This document shows, piece after piece, positions 13,150 through 14,579 of a stretch of DNA of 14,579 bases. The notes under the pieces were generated by a model. It made no database searches, was not told the DNA's origin, and saw nothing but the letters and a program-made list of their open reading frames with translations. A program made the translations under genes and the position numbers. Numbering within the stretch: position 1 is the first letter of the stretch; every line of letters begins with the position of its first letter. Origin of the DNA: an uncultured Ilumatobacter sp. GTDB lineage: Bacteria > Actinomycetota > Acidimicrobiia > Acidimicrobiales > Ilumatobacteraceae. The stretch covers positions 1-14,579 of the forward strand of contig CALICC010000043.1 in the NCBI GenBank assembly GCA_938049325.1, in the 5' to 3' direction.

Positions 13150-14579
13150 ATGACGTCTGAGCGTTCGGGAGCAGAGGCCCTTCGACAGGCCGTCGCGAGC
13201 GTGGAGGCCGCATCAGGTACCGAGCGGGCCCTGCAGCGCGAGCAGGCGCTGATGAGCGTGACGGCGGCCGATCTCGAAGCCGTGATCCACGTGCAGTTCG
13301 AGGGCGAGGGGTCGGTGCTGTGCACCGGCGTGGGCGCGTCGCCTGGCGCGGCGGTCGGACGTGTGTACTTCACCGCGGACGACGCAGCCGACGCCGCCGA
13401 TCGGGAGGAGGACGTGATTCTCGTGCGCAACGAGACGACGCCGTCGGACGTCCACGGGATGATGGAAGCGGTTGGACTGTTGACGACGCGCGGCGGCCTG
13501 GTCAGCCACGCGGCTGTGGTGGCGCGTGGGTGGGGAACGCCAGCGGTGGTCGGAGCCGCCGAGATCGTGATCGCCGATCGGAGCTTCTCGGTCGGCGATG
13601 TGACGGTGTCGGAGGGCGACGTCATCTCGATCGATGGTTCGACGGGCACGGTGGTCGTCGGCGAGATGACCACGCAATCGGATGGCCCGCCACCAGAGTT
13701 CGACACGATTTTGTCCTGGGCCGATGACGTGTGTGCCGGGACGATGTCGGTGCGGGCCAATGCCGACACCGCCGCCGATGCGACGACAGCTCGCGAACTC
13801 GGCGCGCAGGGCATCGGCCTCTGTCGGACCGAGCACATGTTCCTGGCCGCCGACAGGCTTCCGCTCGTACGCCGGATGATCCTGGCGCGTGACGCCGACG
13901 AGGAAGAAGCGGCACTCGACGAGCTCGGGATCGCACAATGCGCCGACTTCGAATCGGTTCTCGAGGTCATGGATGGCTTGCCGGTGACGGTGCGTCTGCT
14001 CGACCCGCCGCTGCACGAGTTCCTTCCGTCGGTCACCGAACTCACGCTGAAGCGAGCGACCGACGGTCTCAGCGAGTTCGAACAGCGTGAGCTCGATGCT
14101 GCGGAAGCCTGGGCCGAACACAATCCGATGATCGGCACCCGCGGCGTCCGATTGGGTGTGCTGAAGCCGGGGCTCTACGCAATGCAGGTACGCGCGCTCC
14201 TTCAAGCTGCGGCCACGCTGCGCTCTCGAGGCAAGCATCCGGTCATCGAGATCATGATCCCGTTGACCGTCAGCCGCGAGGAGCTCGCGCTCGCTCGTTC
14301 GTGGGCGGAGGCAGAGATCGTGGCTGCAGGAATCGACCACGGCGACATCACGATTGGCACGATGATCGAAACACCACGAGCTGCGGCGTGTGCGGATGAG
14401 ATCGCGGAAGCTGCCGACTTCTTCAGCTTCGGCACCAACGACCTCACCCAACTCACGTTCGGTTTCAGTCGTGACGACGTCGAGCATCGCATGATGCCGG
14501 CCTATCTCGAACACGGCCTGCTCGAGGCCAACCCGTTCGACACGATCGATCAGCGAGGGGTCGGCGATCTGGTGCGTCT
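13150..14579 (+). CDS. PEP-utilizing enzyme: PPDK-like without ATP-grasp domain, 3'-truncated by window edge
   Basis: The frame is open from ATG 13150 to the window end (476 codons). The family's usual final 75-85 residues, with the catalytic Cys loop, are outside. A short helical N-terminus (1-50) leads into the phosphohistidine domain, with GLLTTRGGLVSHAAVVARG giving His120. The PEP/pyruvate barrel follows: RANADT (Arg202), GLCRTEHMF (Arg226), LLDPPLHEFLP (283-293), IEIMIPL (366-372), GTMIETPRA (Glu407) and FFSFGTNDLTQ (424-434). These are pyruvate phosphate dikinase residues, and LDPPLHEFLP argues against PTS enzyme I. The first 340 or so residues of standard PPDK, the ATP-grasp domain, are missing. 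A stop at 13033-13035 in this frame rules out an upstream extension. Short PPDK-like proteins of this kind occur in actinobacteria, for example ppdK of M. tuberculosis (recalled). The reaction is uncertain. Confidence 0.85.
   Translation, partial: MTSERSGAEALRQAVASVEAASGTERALQREQALMSVTAADLEAVIHVQFEGEGSVLCTGVGASPGAAVGRVYFTADDAADAADREEDVILVRNETTPSDVHGMMEAVGLLTTRGGLVSHAAVVARGWGTPAVVGAAEIVIADRSFSVGDVTVSEGDVISIDGSTGTVVVGEMTTQSDGPPPEFDTILSWADDVCAGTMSVRANADTAADATTARELGAQGIGLCRTEHMFLAADRLPLVRRMILARDADEEEAALDELGIAQCADFESVLEVMDGLPVTVRLLDPPLHEFLPSVTELTLKRATDGLSEFEQRELDAAEAWAEHNPMIGTRGVRLGVLKPGLYAMQVRALLQAAATLRSRGKHPVIEIMIPLTVSREELALARSWAEAEIVAAGIDHGDITIGTMIETPRAAACADEIAEAADFFSFGTNDLTQLTFGFSRDDVEHRMMPAYLEHGLLEANPFDTIDQRGVGDLVR

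Noticed and set aside
11601..14138. An 845-codon open frame on the minus strand
   Set aside because: It lies antisense to the PEP-utilizing enzyme and out of frame through the M50 gene. Its composition (long Ser/Arg/Ala runs) is typical of antisense frames in GC-rich DNA, and the genes it overlaps have clear catalytic motifs.
13213..14514. A 433-codon minus-strand frame
   Set aside because: It is antisense to the PEP-utilizing enzyme, is Arg/His-rich with no motifs, and is explained by codon bias of the real gene.

Overview
The window is chromosomal, high-GC DNA of housekeeping character. GC-rich third codon positions, PEP-utilizing and GroES-like families of actinobacterial type, and probable leaderless genes suggest an actinobacterium. 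My best guess is the Acidimicrobiia (Ilumatobacter-like); this lineage call is inference and was not tested. I see no rRNA, tRNA, CRISPR array, insertion sequence, prophage or attachment site.

Region 1 (1-3844) is a tightly coupled histidine operon on the + strand: hisC (5' end outside the window), hisB, hisH, hisA, an unrecognised 36-residue ORF, and hisF. Every junction is a 4-base ATGA or GTGA overlap, including both ends of the small ORF. HisB, HisH/HisF, HisA and HisC cover the middle and late steps from phosphoribosyl-formimino-AICAR-P to histidinol. HisI, the cyclohydrolase acting earlier, is encoded about 4.8 kb downstream in its own unit with trpE.

Region 2 (3963-7539, + strand) holds an alpha/beta hydrolase, a crotonase-fold protein, and an aldo/keto reductase overlapping a zinc-ribbon methyltransferase. 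Apart from the last pair they look separately transcribed.

Region 3 (7561-14579) alternates strands: a short alpha/beta hydrolase (-), a GroES-like protein (+), hisI-trpE (+), a three-helix membrane protein (-), a YgfZ/GcvT-like folate-binding protein (+), a site-2-protease-like M50 peptidase (-), and a PEP-utilizing enzyme (+) that runs off the window. The last resembles pyruvate phosphate dikinase without its ATP-grasp domain. Convergent neighbours are 2-21 bases apart and divergent ones 33-95 bases apart.

Most genes that begin a transcription unit have a TANNNT-like hexamer ending 6-8 bases before the start codon and no convincing Shine-Dalgarno sequence, which fits leaderless mRNAs. Several genes inside the his operon do have Shine-Dalgarno sequences. 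No dedicated novel system such as defence, secondary metabolism or a mobile element is evident. The best candidate for something undescribed is the 36-residue ORF between hisA and hisF.
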